In this document: positions 8,201 to 15,872 of the stretch, piece after piece | Layout: each line of letters opens with the position of its first letter | Numbering within the stretch: the stretch's first letter is position 1 | DNA from: Caedibacter sp. 37-49 | GTDB taxonomy: Bacteria; Pseudomonadota; Alphaproteobacteria; Caedimonadales; Caedimonadaceae | Length of the DNA stretch: 43,449 bases | NCBI GenBank assembly: GCA_001898725.1 | Contig: MKUV01000002.1 | Location: 1 to 43,449, forward strand | Direction of reading: 5' to 3' | The notes under the pieces: model-generated | The model's database searches: none | What the model saw: the letters and a program-made list of their open reading frames with translations, nothing else | What the model was told of the DNA's origin: nothing | Program-made: the position numbers and the translations under genes

Positions 8201-10546
8201 AGCTTTTGAATCAAACCCAACTAATCTTCCATCATGAAGCCGGACTTCAACAGTTTGACGTTTTAGGTTAAAACCCTCAATGATTCCTAAAGTACCATTT
8301 TTAACCCCTTGCCTCTCACCCCTTCCCTTTTCAAGCGTTGTTACATGTCTTTCTTTATGGTCATTCTCAAGAAACATGACACGATCCCCTACTGCAAAAC
8401 GCCGGCCATAAGCTGATTTTCTGAAGTGTTGATTTTTGGGACCTTGAATGGGCTGATGAGTATTAAGAATCCCCTCTCCTTCTCGCCCAAAGATAAATTC
8501 ATTACCAAGTTTCCCTTGAGATAAGAGAGCACCTCTTATAAGCTCATTCAGCTCAACGACATCTTTATTTTTTTGTGCTAAAACCATATGCGTTTCATGA
8601 GGAGTTTTTCTAATTCTTTCTAAGTAATCGGCCACAAGAGATATTTTAGCCTCAAAATCTCGCTCTCTAAAATCAAAATGACCTTGGTCATAATAAGGCT
8701 TTAATCCTTCTTCAATAAGGTGCTCGTTTAACAGAGCTGAAGCTTCTCGCATCCATTCCTCTTTCTGGCGAACAACACTTTTAATTTCATAAGCGCCGAT
8801 TTTATCTTCAATAAGACGTGCGGCATCAAGTCCTTCAAGCGCTTTAATCTGTTTGTTATCTTGAACAATGCGAAGCTGTGCCCCTGATCTTTCAACTTCA
8901 GATAAAAGGCTCTTCCATAAAGAGCCATGAACCATACTGCCTTCATCAAGGATCACCACGTGTTTGTTGGTCAATCTCCATTTTTGAAGGCGCTCAATCT
9001 CAGCTTTGGCTTTAACAAGGGATTGACCTTTAAGCTCCTTATTCTCAATCAGCTTTTTTAAACTATCATGTTTTGACCATCTCTTCTTTAACTGATCAAG
9101 CGTAAAGCCTTCAATATTGAGTTCATTGGCGAGTTGATCAGCCACCTTTCCTTGAAAGGCCGTGCCAATAACTTTAAATCCTGATTTCTTATACGACTCA
9201 ACCACAGGCTTGAGAACGGTGCTCTTGCCTGTACCTGCTTTACCTGTCAGAACACTAATGGCTTTGGGAACAAGAAGATGATTAATGGCTCCTAACTGCT
9301 CTTCAGAGAATTGGATTTGTTCTTGCTTTTGGATTTTATCTATAGAATTAAATATATATTTTTCATTGACCAAAGAGACTGTTCTTGACTTTAAAACCTC
9401 AGCTTTCTCAATAATTGAGATCTCAAGTTCTTTCATCTCACGGGAGGTATAAAATACCTGCCCTTTGACATTCTCCCCTAAATAAATGGCGTAGTTTTGG
9501 GACAAAAGTTTTGCCGTAAAACTTTCAATAATATTAGAATAATCACCCTTATCAAAATGAATACTCTTGCTTTCGTATATATGATTGTCATTGAGTGTTT
9601 TACCAATAATGGCAATGGATGGGATAGGGATTCCATCCACTTTAGCTTTCAAAACAGCATAAAGTTTTTCATCGCCCCCAACACGCTTAAAGATCTCACG
9701 GCATAAGTCTACTTGCGTAAAAACAGCTTTTTGAGAGGCCACAACTTTAATGATCTCTTCAGGATGCTCAAGTAAAATTTCTATATTTTTTTGTCGGACT
9801 TCTTCATTGTCTTGCACATTTTGGCTCAACTCTTGAAGACGATGGCGAGCATTCGGGCCTAAATGTTTGGTAGCAATAAGCTTAATGCCTAGGTCTTTAT
9901 AAGAACGATGATCAATATGATAATCATAACCTTTCTCTTGTCCAAATTGATTGGTGATGTCTGCCATCTGTTGACGCATTTCAACAAGCTTGATCTTATC
10001 AATCACAAATCTTTTTTCTGAGAAAGATCCCTCAACTAAGGGACGAGTGGTGGCAATAATATGAAGATGAGGATTGCCTTTCATATCATGGATGGCATAC
10101 TGAGCCACTAAACCATGATCTACATAACACTCCTTGACGATTTTATATGCAAGTTCTTTTAAATGAGTCCTGTCTGTAATCTCAAGTGGCAATGCAAAAT
10201 CTGCTTTAAAACTTGTCTTACAAGAGGATAAAAATTTCTCTTTACCTTTTAAACTTTTTTCATTCTTTATAGGATCTTTATGTCCTTTAAAACGTTTCTC
10301 AGCAATGTAGTCTTCGAATCTTTCAACTTCATTCCAGAGTGAGTTAGACTCATAAACCCAAGTTGGTGAATTCTCGGGCGCGAGTATTTCTGAATGTAAA
10401 ACATCATGGGCTTTTTTAGAATAATCCCATGTCATTCCTGTACTTTCATCTTTCACAATTGAACCTGATATATAGGCAGCATGAGAACAAGCAGAGCCCC
10501 CTCCACTTCTTGATGTATAACTCATGTGTGCATGATAAATAGCCAT
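5222..10546 (-). CDS. traA: TraA-type conjugative relaxase/helicase with C-terminal primase-like Toprim domain
   Basis: About 1774 residues. I prefer the ATG at 10546 (MAIYHAHMSYTSRSGG) over the TTG at 10570, because MobA/MobL relaxases start MAIYH. Tyr25 (in SHAAYISG) falls where the nicking Tyr of RSF1010 MobA lies, and NPHLHIIATTRP is the metal-binding His motif. A RecD/UvrD-like helicase follows: Walker A TGKAGTGKST (about 435), Walker B VVILDEGSM (about 535) and the C-terminal LTHSYAVTINKSQG motif. A long helical region leads to a primase-like module (about 1320-1390, WYNFAAGEGGDIFKYI), then a Toprim-like domain with YVAEGIETALSL and VLCADADD. Ti TraA is about 1100 residues; the extra primase/Toprim end makes this protein longer. 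It would nick oriT, unwind DNA and perhaps prime the transferred strand. It is divergent from traC/traD-like genes, as on Ti plasmids. The frame is intact. Confidence 0.93.
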   Translation of the reverse strand: MAIYHAHMSYTSRSGGGSACSHAAYISGSIVKDESTGMTWDYSKKAHDVLHSEILAPENSPTWVYESNSLWNEVERFEDYIAEKRFKGHKDPIKNEKSLKGKEKFLSSCKTSFKADFALPLEITDRTHLKELAYKIVKECYVDHGLVAQYAIHDMKGNPHLHIIATTRPLVEGSFSEKRFVIDKIKLVEMRQQMADITNQFGQEKGYDYHIDHRSYKDLGIKLIATKHLGPNARHRLQELSQNVQDNEEVRQKNIEILLEHPEEIIKVVASQKAVFTQVDLCREIFKRVGGDEKLYAVLKAKVDGIPIPSIAIIGKTLNDNHIYESKSIHFDKGDYSNIIESFTAKLLSQNYAIYLGENVKGQVFYTSREMKELEISIIEKAEVLKSRTVSLVNEKYIFNSIDKIQKQEQIQFSEEQLGAINHLLVPKAISVLTGKAGTGKSTVLKPVVESYKKSGFKVIGTAFQGKVADQLANELNIEGFTLDQLKKRWSKHDSLKKLIENKELKGQSLVKAKAEIERLQKWRLTNKHVVILDEGSMVHGSLWKSLLSEVERSGAQLRIVQDNKQIKALEGLDAARLIEDKIGAYEIKSVVRQKEEWMREASALLNEHLIEEGLKPYYDQGHFDFRERDFEAKISLVADYLERIRKTPHETHMVLAQKNKDVVELNELIRGALLSQGKLGNEFIFGREGEGILNTHQPIQGPKNQHFRKSAYGRRFAVGDRVMFLENDHKERHVTTLEKGRGERQGVKNGTLGIIEGFNLKRQTVEVRLHDGRLVGFDSKAYGSLTHSYAVTINKSQGATFDHSYGFFSSFNSNQLLIWLTRHKQTFKGYLSKGIASDLKSMVSHVARADYKGLSTDYDISESQKPYFNLVRHYWEIAQEAGNLKTKIDALTLKAEQEGKTFSLTKEWAHYNELVQTRNQDAKDILKNWVHCSPFIYQTGVRRDTLEVQAGLKQRLLSLPEQAALDLVETYFEISYKTRQQWKEISQTHPGVLSYYHPDYESYAKIKAERNELAYLIASDPDIHRPFFRVKEQEGSYITYHGTIYEQRPQGFKTVQEQAKQYITQKRAERYESQLTFDERIIYKQVQDYKYLHYQCVAAFKHLKELEKTTAKSSLVETHQQKAKDLVKHRDILAYNIIDAYSNAQPFLGRLGLKDETLLKHAVFGEVRGIISSYKEAKRIEERTHLADKLVSFTLGEQGSVNKGLYSLLKEQSLHLQKLKFEQGWLKAHLEGKDLSIKHIEDLDKAYLDLSAYRKNRKTTPQWDILKSVKTKGINLNKSDFSNKIERQKQTHFETKQPINTYDREEVLACLSRSHIQNIFARHIDGWVVTPKSYYRPNEIRYGQYKEFGINRNNGVWYNFAAGEGGDIFKYISKSQNISYGEAIKLVGQEINAPQHVRISEEDRIKRQDAFKRQVEFEEKLKIENSQQKTQKLYEISQPIEGTIAERYVRKHRKIESTKLPGSLRFISNFKDYDTDKMYPALAAFAQDAEGKITSAQVICLDPHTANKADIEVKKRSLGAIKGTTVEIQKGEGATYVAEGIETALSLKEVQIKGRILVTLGLSNMSNISAHLNKEDSIVLCADADDPNSAAWETSERAFDKLQQEGFKVSIIRPQGEKGRDFNDVLKEEGVKAVQEAFKNVVVFQEGSSKKAVEVQSIKEQIVSYRHGCTTETHIQNKEIEKQTINALDLYLACEEKLKKLPSFIAAKGKEKVQVKTLLTESRTYAYAIYQDPELKAKALELGIDKIVKQRAEFHKQEINQTISHKSSMKLNS

Positions 10547-10580
10547 ACGACAATATAGAGCCGCCGGCAAGGCCGCACAA

Positions 10581-10633
10581 GACGAATTTTAATCGTCGTT
10601 AAGTGCGCCTTTAGAGTTTTGTGCCAAAACTCT
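10581..10633. other. Candidate origin of transfer (oriT, MOBQ type)
   Basis: The gap between divergent traA and traC-like genes contains, in order: an inverted repeat GACGA/TCGTC (10581-10585 and 10593-10597); then TAAGTGCGCCTT (10600-10611), which differs in one of 12 bases from the IncQ/Ti nic core as I recall it (TAAGTGCGCCCT); then a perfect 8-bp hairpin AGAGTTTT-GTGCC-AAAACTCT (10613-10633). An inverted repeat directly before the nic core, next to the relaxase gene, is the known arrangement in MOBQ systems. The match is visible in the sequence; the function is inferred. The same gap must also hold promoters for both transcripts. Confidence 0.68.
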
Positions 10634-10736
10634 TGCAGGACTGTCGTTTTTCTGCTTATATATTTTTTATCAAAGTAAAGCTGTGGGGAGCTTTCCAAAG
10701 ATATATTTATAATAACTTTTGGAAATGAGGATTCCC

Positions 10737-11021
10737 ATGCAAGCAACACAAAACAAAATCGCAAAACTTGAAGAACAAAGAGCAAAATTAGATAAAGAAA
10801 TTTTAGCATTACAGAAGAAGAAGAATGAAGAATTCTTATCTCTCTTAAATAAGATCCCCTCTCTTAACCTTGAGCCAATGATACTTATTGGGGGCCTTCT
10901 TCATATTATAGACGAAGCCAACAAGAAACCAGAACTTAAGGAGAAGTGGCGATCTGCTGCTCAGAAATTTTGTGGAAAATCATTGCATAGAGCTAGCTCT
11001 CAAAAGCCTCAATCATCTTAA
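10737..11021 (+). CDS. TraC-like conjugal transfer accessory protein
   Basis: 94 residues, small and mostly helical. The N-terminus is a short coiled coil (QNKIAKLEEQRAKLDKEI), followed by a compact part containing LEPMILIGGLLHIIDEANKK. I chose the ATG at 10737, which has TGAGGA 5-6 bases upstream, over in-frame codons at 10719 and 10725. Position (divergent from traA, first in the line, followed by a TraD-like gene), size and coiled-coil start match TraC of Ti plasmids, a relaxosome accessory protein thought to help TraA at oriT. Sequence identity is too weak for certainty. Confidence 0.6.
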   Translation: MQATQNKIAKLEEQRAKLDKEILALQKKKNEEFLSLLNKIPSLNLEPMILIGGLLHIIDEANKKPELKEKWRSAAQKFCGKSLHRASSQKPQSS

Positions 11022-11037
11022 CAAAAGAGTGCATAAA

Positions 11038-11415
11038 ATGAGTCAACAACTGAATAAAATCTCATGGTCATCAGGACATTTAAAACGTCAATCATTGCGT
11101 ATTGAAACTGCTGATCGTAAAGCAGAAAACCGAACAAAAATACAATTGGGTGGCCTTATATTAAAGGCAGGTCTTGCATCACATTTGGAAATTGAGCCTG
11201 GGGATGATTTACAACTTGATCCTGTCGCCCGTGAAAAGGCAATAACACTTTTAGGCGTACTGTTGCATATTACAGAACAACTAAAAAACGATCATGAGGG
11301 TATTCTTAAACAAGAATGTTCTCATTTGGGAATGAAAGCTATGGTTCAACAGTTTTTAAGATCTAAAGATCATAAAAGATCTTTTCAAACGGATTCTTTT
11401 CAAAGAAAGGAATAA
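11038..11415 (+). CDS. traD: TraD-family (Ti-type) conjugal transfer protein
   Basis: 125 residues. The core ETADRKAENRTKIQLGGLIL plus KAGL is the hallmark of the small Ti-type TraD family (RKxExRxKIxLGGLxxKAGL). This is not the VirD4-like coupling protein also called TraD in F. A C-terminal extension of about 70 residues continues past the usual family length. The ATG at 11038 is preferred over a longer in-frame reading from 10972 that would overlap traC. It sits 16 bp after the traC-like gene and 2 bp before the next gene, so it is part of the same operon. Biochemical role unknown; always found with traC/traA. Confidence 0.72.
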   Translation: MSQQLNKISWSSGHLKRQSLRIETADRKAENRTKIQLGGLILKAGLASHLEIEPGDDLQLDPVAREKAITLLGVLLHITEQLKNDHEGILKQECSHLGMKAMVQQFLRSKDHKRSFQTDSFQRKE

Positions 11416-11417
11416 CG

Positions 11418-11651
11418 ATGAATCTTCAGCAAAATAAGTTTGAAAAATTAAATCAATTGATTCAAACGGCTCTTAATTCTTCAAATGATCTAATTACAAA
11501 AGCTCTCACAATTGCAAGAATATCTGGCGCATTTAAACAAAGCAATGTGATATTTGTCCATAAACAACTTTATGCTATTAATCCAAATAATCCTCAACTT
11601 TCTCTTCTAAAGCTTAAAGAATTAAAAAGAGAGAACGATAGAAAATGTTAA
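11418..11651 (+). CDS. Small conserved tra-operon protein of unknown function
   Basis: 77 residues with no recognised domain. Recognisable features are the helical N-terminus (NKFEKLNQLIQTAL), the central IARISGAFKQSNVIFVHKQ and LYAINPNNPQ. A remnant of a paralogue is present at 23181-23318 (VSGAFKQGNVIF, KLYPLNPQNP), which shows this is a real protein family tied to this kind of element. It lies 2 bp after traD-like, and its stop codon directly abuts the ATG of recD2, implying translational coupling. The IFVHKQLYAINP segment looks beta-rich and could be a small binding fold, but no function is claimed. Confidence 0.7.
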   Translation: MNLQQNKFEKLNQLIQTALNSSNDLITKALTIARISGAFKQSNVIFVHKQLYAINPNNPQLSLLKLKELKRENDRKC

Positions 11652-13820
11652 ATGCATGCTTCATCAAATTCTGATCTTCTCTCAGGCCTTGTTGAACGGG
11701 TTACTTACTATAATACTGAGAATGGTTATTGTGTTTTAAGGGTTAAAGCAGAAAAACATAAAGATCTTATAACTGTTGTAGGTCATGCAAGTATGATTTC
11801 AGCAGGTGAGTTTATTCAAGCCTCAGGCATTTGGATTAATGATAAAAACTATGGCCCTCAATTTAAAGCTAATCATCTTAATACAGTAGCACCTACAACA
11901 GAAGAAGGCATCGAGAAATACTTAGGCTCAGGCATGATTAAAGGGATTGGTCCCATCTATGCCAAAAAGCTTGTGAAAGCTTTCGGCGCAGAAGTCTTTA
12001 ATGTTATTGAATCCACGCCTAATTTATTGAGAAAAGTTGAAGGGATCGGCCAACATAGGATGTCAATGATTATCCGCGCGTGGAGTGATCAAAAAGTCAT
12101 CCGTGAGATTATGGTTTTTCTTTATCAACATGGTATTAGCACAGCAAGAGCTGTGAGAATTTATAAAACCTTTGGCGCTGATGCCATTGGTGTTATTCAA
12201 AAAGACCCCTATTGTCTCGCTAGAGAAATTAGAGGGATTGGTTTTAAATCAGCCGATCAAATTGCACAAAAAGTTGGGATTGCTAAAGACTCTCCTTTAA
12301 GAGCACGCGCAGGGATTAGTCATATTCTTTTAGAGGCAACCGATGAAGGACATTGTGGCCTTCCTATAGAAACCCTAATATTATCAACCTCTCAAGCTTT
12401 AGAGGTTGAAAAAGAGATCATTAAAGCTGCTCTTGAGAATGAACTGACGACTGGCGAGTTGGTAGGCGATAATCTTAATGGTGAGCCATGCGTTTTTTTT
12501 AAAGGGCTTTATCTAGCGGAAACATTAATCGCTAAATCCTTAAAGAAGCTTTTGAAAGGAAATCTGCCATGGGGAATATTAGAAACTGATAAAGCAATAC
12601 CTTGGGTGGAAGAACAATTCTCCCTCAAGCTTGCAGACAGCCAAAAAGAAGCTCTTAATCTTATTCTTCAATCTAAAGTTTCAATTGTCACAGGCGGCCC
12701 TGGGGTTGGTAAGACAACGCTCATAAAAAGTTTCCTGACAATACTTGCTACTAAGCATATGGAGATCTTATTAACCGCGCCAACAGGACGAGCAGCAAAA
12801 AGAATGTTAGAGACAACAGGGATGAATGCTAAAACAATTCATCGTCTTCTTGAATTTGATCCAGAGAAGCATGATTTTAAAAGAAATGCTGATAATCCTC
12901 TTGAGTGTCATCTCCTTGTTGTTGATGAAACCTCCATGTTAGACGTTCCTTTAATGAACTCTCTTTTGAAAGCACTACCACGGGATGCTGCTCTTATATT
13001 AGTGGGAGATATAGACCAGCTTCCTTCAGTTGGCCCTGGATCTGTTTTAGAATCGATTATTGACTCAAATGTTTTTCCTGTTGCAAGGTTAACGGAGATT
13101 TTCAGGCAAGCAGCCCAAAGTCAAATTGTCTTGAACGCTCATCGAATCAATCAAGGTCAAATGCCTATTATTTCTTCAAGAGAAGAAACGTCAGATTTTT
13201 ACTTTATTGAAAGTGAAACGCCAGAAGATTGTAAAGGTAAGATCCTTGAGCTTGTTAAAAATAGAATCCCTAAAGCGTTTAAAGTGGATCCCCTAACAGA
13301 AATACAAGTGTTATGCCCCATGAATAGAGGCGGGGTTGGCGCAAGATCACTCAATATTGAATTGCAAAAAGTTCTAAGTCCTTTAACGCCAAATAAAGTC
13401 GAGCGCTTTGGCTCTAGTTATAGTGTTGGTGATAAAGCTATGCAAATTACTAATAATTATGACAAAGATGTTTATAATGGTGATATTGGCTATATCAAAG
13501 AAGTACGACAAGAAGAGCAAGAACTCCTTATTGATTTTGAAGGAAGGCTTATTCCTTATGATTTTAATGAGCTTGATGAAATCGTCTTAGCTTATGCCAT
13601 TAGCATTCATAAATCACAAGGATCGGAATACCCAGTTATTGTCATCCCGCTTATGATGCAACATTACCCGATGTTAAAAAGAAACCTTCTTTATACAGGC
13701 ATAACACGGGGTAAAAAGCTCGTCATTCTTGTCGGCCAAAAGAAAGCGCTTGCGATGGCAGTTAAGGACAAGAATACCAAAAAAAGATATACCAAATTAA
13801 AAGAGTGGCTTGTTATTTAA
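11652..13820 (+). CDS. recD2: RecD2-like ATP-dependent 5'-3' DNA helicase
   Basis: 722 residues, the normal length for RecD2. N-terminal OB-like part (about 1-85), then helix-hairpin-helix motifs (KGIGPIYAKKLVKAFG at about 98-113 and VEGIGQHRM). Superfamily 1B motor: Walker A TGGPGVGKTTLIKS (about 345), APTGRAAKRM (motif Ia), Walker B LLVVDETSMLD (about 420), GDIDQLPSVGPG (motif III), and C-terminal AYAISIHKSQGSEYP (motif V region). RecD2 unwinds DNA 5' to 3' independently of RecBC; here it probably serves processing or repair of transferred DNA. The ATG follows the previous stop with no gap. The frame is intact and motifs are complete. Confidence 0.93.
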   Translation: MHASSNSDLLSGLVERVTYYNTENGYCVLRVKAEKHKDLITVVGHASMISAGEFIQASGIWINDKNYGPQFKANHLNTVAPTTEEGIEKYLGSGMIKGIGPIYAKKLVKAFGAEVFNVIESTPNLLRKVEGIGQHRMSMIIRAWSDQKVIREIMVFLYQHGISTARAVRIYKTFGADAIGVIQKDPYCLAREIRGIGFKSADQIAQKVGIAKDSPLRARAGISHILLEATDEGHCGLPIETLILSTSQALEVEKEIIKAALENELTTGELVGDNLNGEPCVFFKGLYLAETLIAKSLKKLLKGNLPWGILETDKAIPWVEEQFSLKLADSQKEALNLILQSKVSIVTGGPGVGKTTLIKSFLTILATKHMEILLTAPTGRAAKRMLETTGMNAKTIHRLLEFDPEKHDFKRNADNPLECHLLVVDETSMLDVPLMNSLLKALPRDAALILVGDIDQLPSVGPGSVLESIIDSNVFPVARLTEIFRQAAQSQIVLNAHRINQGQMPIISSREETSDFYFIESETPEDCKGKILELVKNRIPKAFKVDPLTEIQVLCPMNRGGVGARSLNIELQKVLSPLTPNKVERFGSSYSVGDKAMQITNNYDKDVYNGDIGYIKEVRQEEQELLIDFEGRLIPYDFNELDEIVLAYAISIHKSQGSEYPVIVIPLMMQHYPMLKRNLLYTGITRGKKLVILVGQKKALAMAVKDKNTKKRYTKLKEWLVI

Positions 13821-13840
13821 AGTTAGAGAAAGATAAATGT

Positions 13841-14461
13841 ATGGTTTTTAAATATATAAGTTCCTTCAAAAAGAAGTCTTCCTTCTCATTAATAATAGTG
13901 TGTTTACATGGTGCACTTCTTAACAGCTGCGTTGTTACTCATGAACACCCATCACTCATTACACCGACTCCTTTTATTGAAGATAAACCCAGCATTGATG
14001 TGTGCTTTAGCCCTGAAGGTAATTGCTTGCCAATAATATTAAATTTGATCAATAACGCTAAAATTGAAATCCTCGTTCAAAGTTACAGTTTTACTTCTAA
14101 AAATATCGCATATGTTCTTATAAAAGCTCATCAACGGGGTGTTAATGTAAAGATTCTGTTTGATCGTAGCCAATTAACCGCAAGGTACTCACAAATTAAT
14201 AAACTTAGAGAAGCAGGCATTGATTGTCTTGTTGATCCAGTGCCTGGAATTGCTCATAACAAAATAATGATTATTGATAAGGATATTGTGCTTACAGGCT
14301 CCTATAACTGGACCAATGCAGCAGAGACTAGAAATGCTGAGAATCTTCTGCTTATTAAGAATAGACCAATGGCTAAGATTTATGAAAGAAAATGGAAAAT
14401 GCGGTATCAAAGAGCAAAAGAGAGACGTTTACAAACTATTAGGAGTAAAATACTTTCTTAA
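13841..14461 (+). CDS. Exported phospholipase D-type nuclease (Nuc/PLD family, single HKD motif)
   Basis: 206 residues from the ATG at 13841, chosen because an upstream in-frame start at 13805 overlaps recD2 and would hide the signal sequence. The N-terminus is basic and then hydrophobic, ending in LLNSC, a lipobox-like site. The single catalytic motif HNKIMIIDKDIVLTGSYNWT (HxKx4D, about residues 139-158) and the following NAAETRNAENLL match the Nuc subfamily, whose members act as dimers and cleave DNA or RNA without metal. pKM101 encodes a comparable periplasmic Nuc. It lies 20 bp after recD2, so probably in the same operon, and is followed by a likely terminator at 14557. Confidence 0.87.
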   Translation: MVFKYISSFKKKSSFSLIIVCLHGALLNSCVVTHEHPSLITPTPFIEDKPSIDVCFSPEGNCLPIILNLINNAKIEILVQSYSFTSKNIAYVLIKAHQRGVNVKILFDRSQLTARYSQINKLREAGIDCLVDPVPGIAHNKIMIIDKDIVLTGSYNWTNAAETRNAENLLLIKNRPMAKIYERKWKMRYQRAKERRLQTIRSKILS

Positions 14462-14556
14462 AGTAAAAGGTATTCAGTAATGGGTAATGCACAATTTTTA
14501 ATCATCTTTATGAAGAGCTTAGAAGATAACCAACCTTTATTCTTTATCCACAACCC

Positions 14557-14584
14557 TATCCCCATCATGTGGGGATATCTTTTT
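14557..14584 (+). terminator. Likely rho-independent terminator after the tra/recD2/PLD operon
   Basis: An 8-bp perfect stem TATCCCCA/TGGGGATA (14557-14564 and 14570-14577) with a 5-base loop, followed by TCTTTTT. It lies about 95 bp after the PLD stop and just upstream of the ProQ-like gene, so it may end the operon or attenuate read-through into that gene. Confidence 0.55.
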
Positions 14585-14598
14585 AAGAAAGTAACTTA

Positions 14599-15069
14599 AT
14601 GACTGAAAGACCTAAGCTAAGCATTAAAAAACCTTTAAGCTTGAATAAGCAATCTCAACTCTTTCAAGCCTTAAAGCCTCTACAAGAGCAAAGACAAAAA
14701 GAAAACGACATTAAACAGAAGAAGAGAAAAGTAATTAAAGAGACGATCTCATGGCTTAATGAACAATTTCCTGCTTGCTTTAATCTCAGAAACTTAAAAC
14801 CACTCAAGCTTAATATTGATAAAGACCTTTACCCATTTCTTGAAAAACCTGGATCTCCCTCAAAAGCTATATTACGTAAAGCTCTTACCTATTACACAAA
14901 CAACCTTCATTATCTCAAAACTCTTATCAATGGAACTCATCGATATGATTTAAAAGGCCAAAAGGTTGAAGAAATCACACAAGAACACAAAGCTTTTGCT
15001 CAAAATAAGTTAGATCAAATCCTTCGATTTATGGAAAGTAAAAAAGTTAAAAACTTAAAACCTATATAA
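14599..15069 (+). CDS. ProQ/FinO-family RNA chaperone (copy 1)
   Basis: 156 residues. The ProQ/FinO core occupies about residues 45-145: WLNEQFPACFN, then LKPLKLNIDKDLYPFL, KAILRKALTYYTNNLHYLK and HRYDLKGQKVEEITQEH. This order (FPxCF, KPLKxxIxxDL, LRxALxxYTxxxxYL, RxDLxG) is diagnostic of the family. The N-terminal 45 residues are basic and Lys-rich, typical of the disordered arms. Such proteins bind stem-loop RNAs; FinO controls F-plasmid transfer through an antisense RNA. A paralogue lies at 23802. Position right after the conjugation genes suggests control of transfer-related RNAs, which is inference. A likely terminator separates it from the PLD gene. Confidence 0.87.
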   Translation: MTERPKLSIKKPLSLNKQSQLFQALKPLQEQRQKENDIKQKKRKVIKETISWLNEQFPACFNLRNLKPLKLNIDKDLYPFLEKPGSPSKAILRKALTYYTNNLHYLKTLINGTHRYDLKGQKVEEITQEHKAFAQNKLDQILRFMESKKVKNLKPI

Positions 15070-15091
15070 GAGTTAATTAAATTCTTTATAC

Positions 15092-15158
15092 TAAATATTG
15101 TATATATTTTTGTACTTTGAAATGTACCTAATATTGTATATACTGATTTTATAAGGAG
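15092..15158 (+). promoter_or_regulatory. Promoter with repeated operator-like sites and RBS for the Phd/ParE operon
   Basis: TTGAAA (15117-15122), 16 bp, then TATACT (15139-15144) is a sigma70-like promoter. Two near-identical copies of TAAATATTGTATATA (15092-15106) and TAATATTGTATATAC (15129-15143), with TGTAC also repeated between them, overlap it. This is the layout expected for cooperative autorepression by a Phd-type antitoxin. AAGGAG at 15153-15158 is the ribosome site, 7 bases before the ATG. Confidence 0.6.
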
Positions 15159-15165
15159 ATTGTAA

Positions 15166-15447
15166 ATGAAACATATAGACCTCTCTCAGGATATTGTTCC
15201 CGTTTCTGAATTTAGAAGCCAAGTATCACGCTGGCTTAATCATATTAAAGATACTGGACATCCTGTCGTTTTAACGCAAAATGGAAAATCGGTAGGTGTC
15301 TTGTTATCGGCACACGATTATGACGCACTTCAATATAGAGAGCGCTTTTTTCATTCAATTGAAAAAGGTCTTAAGGATGCTGAAGAAGGCTTAACCTATA
15401 CAACAGAAGAAATTAAAGAAAAACTAGAAAAAGCTTTGAAAAAATGA
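15166..15447 (+). CDS. Phd/YefM-family antitoxin
   Basis: 93 residues. The N-terminal half has the Phd/YefM fold: IVPVSEFRSQVSRWLNHIKD, PVVLTQNGKSVGVLLSAHDY (about residues 10-50). The C-terminal helical tail (GLTYTTEEIKEKLEKALKK) would wrap the toxin. These antitoxins neutralise a RelE/ParE-type partner and repress their own promoter through the N-terminal domain. The stop overlaps the toxin start by 4 bases (ATGA). Module appears intact. Confidence 0.9.
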   Translation: MKHIDLSQDIVPVSEFRSQVSRWLNHIKDTGHPVVLTQNGKSVGVLLSAHDYDALQYRERFFHSIEKGLKDAEEGLTYTTEEIKEKLEKALKK

Positions 15448-15752
15448 ATCTTATATGGACACGGCAAGCTCTTGAAAGGCTTGAAGAGATTCAAGATTTT
15501 ATAGCACAAAGATCTTCCCCCTTAATTGCCACAAGTTTCATAAGTTCTCTTATCGAGCGAGCTGAAACATTAAAAGAATTTCCCTCTATAGGGCGAATGG
15601 TACCTGATTTGAGTCGAATAGAATTAAGAGAGCTTATTGAAGGAAACTATCGTATTGTTTATCGTTTGCTTGACAGCAGTATTATCATTCTTACCGTTTT
15701 TGAAGGCCATAAGCTCTTATCTGAAGAAGAGATTAATATAATGATTGCTTAA
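15444..15752 (+). CDS. parE: ParE/RelE-family toxin
   Basis: 102 residues. Features of the ParE branch: IWTRQALERLEEIQDFIAQ at the N-terminus, FPSIGRMVPDL in the middle, ELIEGNYRIVYRLLDSSIII and a final VFEGHKLL. Members poison DNA gyrase (ParE) or cleave mRNA (RelE); the sequence looks more like ParE. It overlaps the antitoxin gene by 4 bases, so is translationally coupled. No lesion is seen, so this is likely an active addiction module that would stabilise the element. Confidence 0.88.
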   Translation: MNLIWTRQALERLEEIQDFIAQRSSPLIATSFISSLIERAETLKEFPSIGRMVPDLSRIELRELIEGNYRIVYRLLDSSIIILTVFEGHKLLSEEEINIMIA

Positions 15753-15814
15753 GAGTGCTTATTACCTATTAAAGGTATTCCTAAGGATCATCCGTCAATA
15801 CTTCATAACAATAT

Positions 15815-15843
15815 TTGCTATTTTTTGTTATTTTTAGTAGAAT
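15815..15843 (+). promoter_or_regulatory. Candidate promoter of the ParD/ParE remnant operon
   Basis: TTGCTA (15815-15820), 17 bp, TAGAAT (15838-15843), followed by AAGAGG (15862-15867) as a ribosome site. In this AT-rich sequence such matches arise by chance, so support is modest. Confidence 0.35.
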
Positions 15844-15872
15844 ATTTTTAATATGTATAAGAAGAGGTCTTA

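Noticed and set aside
10547-10570. TTG at 10570 as the traA start
   Set aside because: It adds eight residues ahead of MAIYH, the universal start of MobA/MobL relaxases, and shifts the nicking Tyr from position 25.
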